DNA of 64,000 nt from Mucilaginibacter yixingensis. GTDB taxonomy: Bacteria > Bacteroidota > Bacteroidia > Sphingobacteriales > Sphingobacteriaceae. The translations under genes and the position numbers were made by a program. The notes under the pieces are model-generated. The model did not search any database. It worked only from the letters and a program-made list of their open reading frames with translations, and was not told the origin of the DNA. Positions within the stretch are counted from its first letter, which is position 1; every line of letters begins with the position of its first letter. The stretch spans positions 2,356,001-2,420,000 of the forward strand of contig NZ_CP160205.1 in the NCBI RefSeq assembly GCF_041080815.1, given 5' to 3'. Positions 63,937-64,000 of this stretch are shown here, piece after piece.

Positions 63937-64000
63937 TGGTGATGTCCTTCGGTATTTAATTTCCTGGCGTTCATCACCAATAGTTGTCCAATTAGCCCCA

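Noticed and set aside
1..64000. CRISPR arrays, insertion sequences, rRNA genes
   Set aside because: No regularly spaced repeats, transposase frames or rRNA sequence were seen anywhere in the window.

Overview
The window looks like chromosomal DNA from a Bacteroidetes bacterium of the family Sphingobacteriaceae; Mucilaginibacter or Pedobacter would fit, although the genus is an inference. The supporting signs are several promoters of the Bacteroidetes type (TTTG, about 20 bases, TAnnTTTG), a futalosine menaquinone pathway (mqnA, mqnE), a sphingolipid-type desaturase, many short lipoproteins, TTG starts, weak Shine-Dalgarno sites, and house-keeping proteins (LepA, GyrA, HemF, LptD) of Bacteroidetes type.

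Layout. 1-12.4 kb: lepA (cut by the window edge), a SHOCT protein, a fructosamine-kinase-like protein, a clan GH-A glycosidase, two zinc-ribbon membrane proteins, a possible structured small RNA (about 6.9-7.17 kb), bestrophin with a Usp-like protein, a two-component system and a PhoH ATPase. 12.4-24.3 kb: a FUSC membrane protein, ppc, ThuA, a PhyH-type dioxygenase, and gyrA with two TPR proteins in one apparent operon. 24.5-32.5 kb: small secreted proteins, hemF, an MFS carrier, a cold-shock protein, mqnA, a histidine phosphatase and mqnE. 32.6-37.0 kb: methionine/threonine supply: a trans-sulfuration enzyme, then a long leader (promoter, SAM riboswitch, an unannotated Cys-rich 36-residue leader peptide, alternative hairpins) in front of metX-hom. 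37.2-48.7 kb: desaturase, a surface-glycan trio (GT87-like, GT2, polysaccharide deacetylase), a 2-oxo-acid dehydrogenase E2, and an envelope cluster (cinA, lptD, amidase, MlaD). 49.0-53.7 kb: a tight four-gene operon of a RuBisCO-like protein, a DUF1537 kinase, an Asp/Glu-racemase-like protein that lacks one catalytic Cys, and a BASS-family transporter, probably an acid-sugar catabolic unit. 53.8-59.3 kb: lipoproteins, DUF488, RNase HI, a copper-type P-ATPase and an esterase.

From tRNA-His (59.4 kb) to the right edge the character changes to what looks like an accessory island: an AlbA_2/Schlafen-type protein, a DUF4145 protein, a DpnII/MboI-like nuclease, small membrane and unknown proteins, and two remarkable non-coding regions. 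One is a nested inverted repeat at 59.75-59.90 kb. The other, at 62.59-63.26 kb, is about 670 bases without a credible gene. It is packed with helices whose G-U pairs favour a plus-strand RNA, and it ends in a terminator-like hairpin with a T run. This second region is my best candidate for an undescribed large structured RNA. No integrase, insertion sequence or CRISPR array was seen inside the window.
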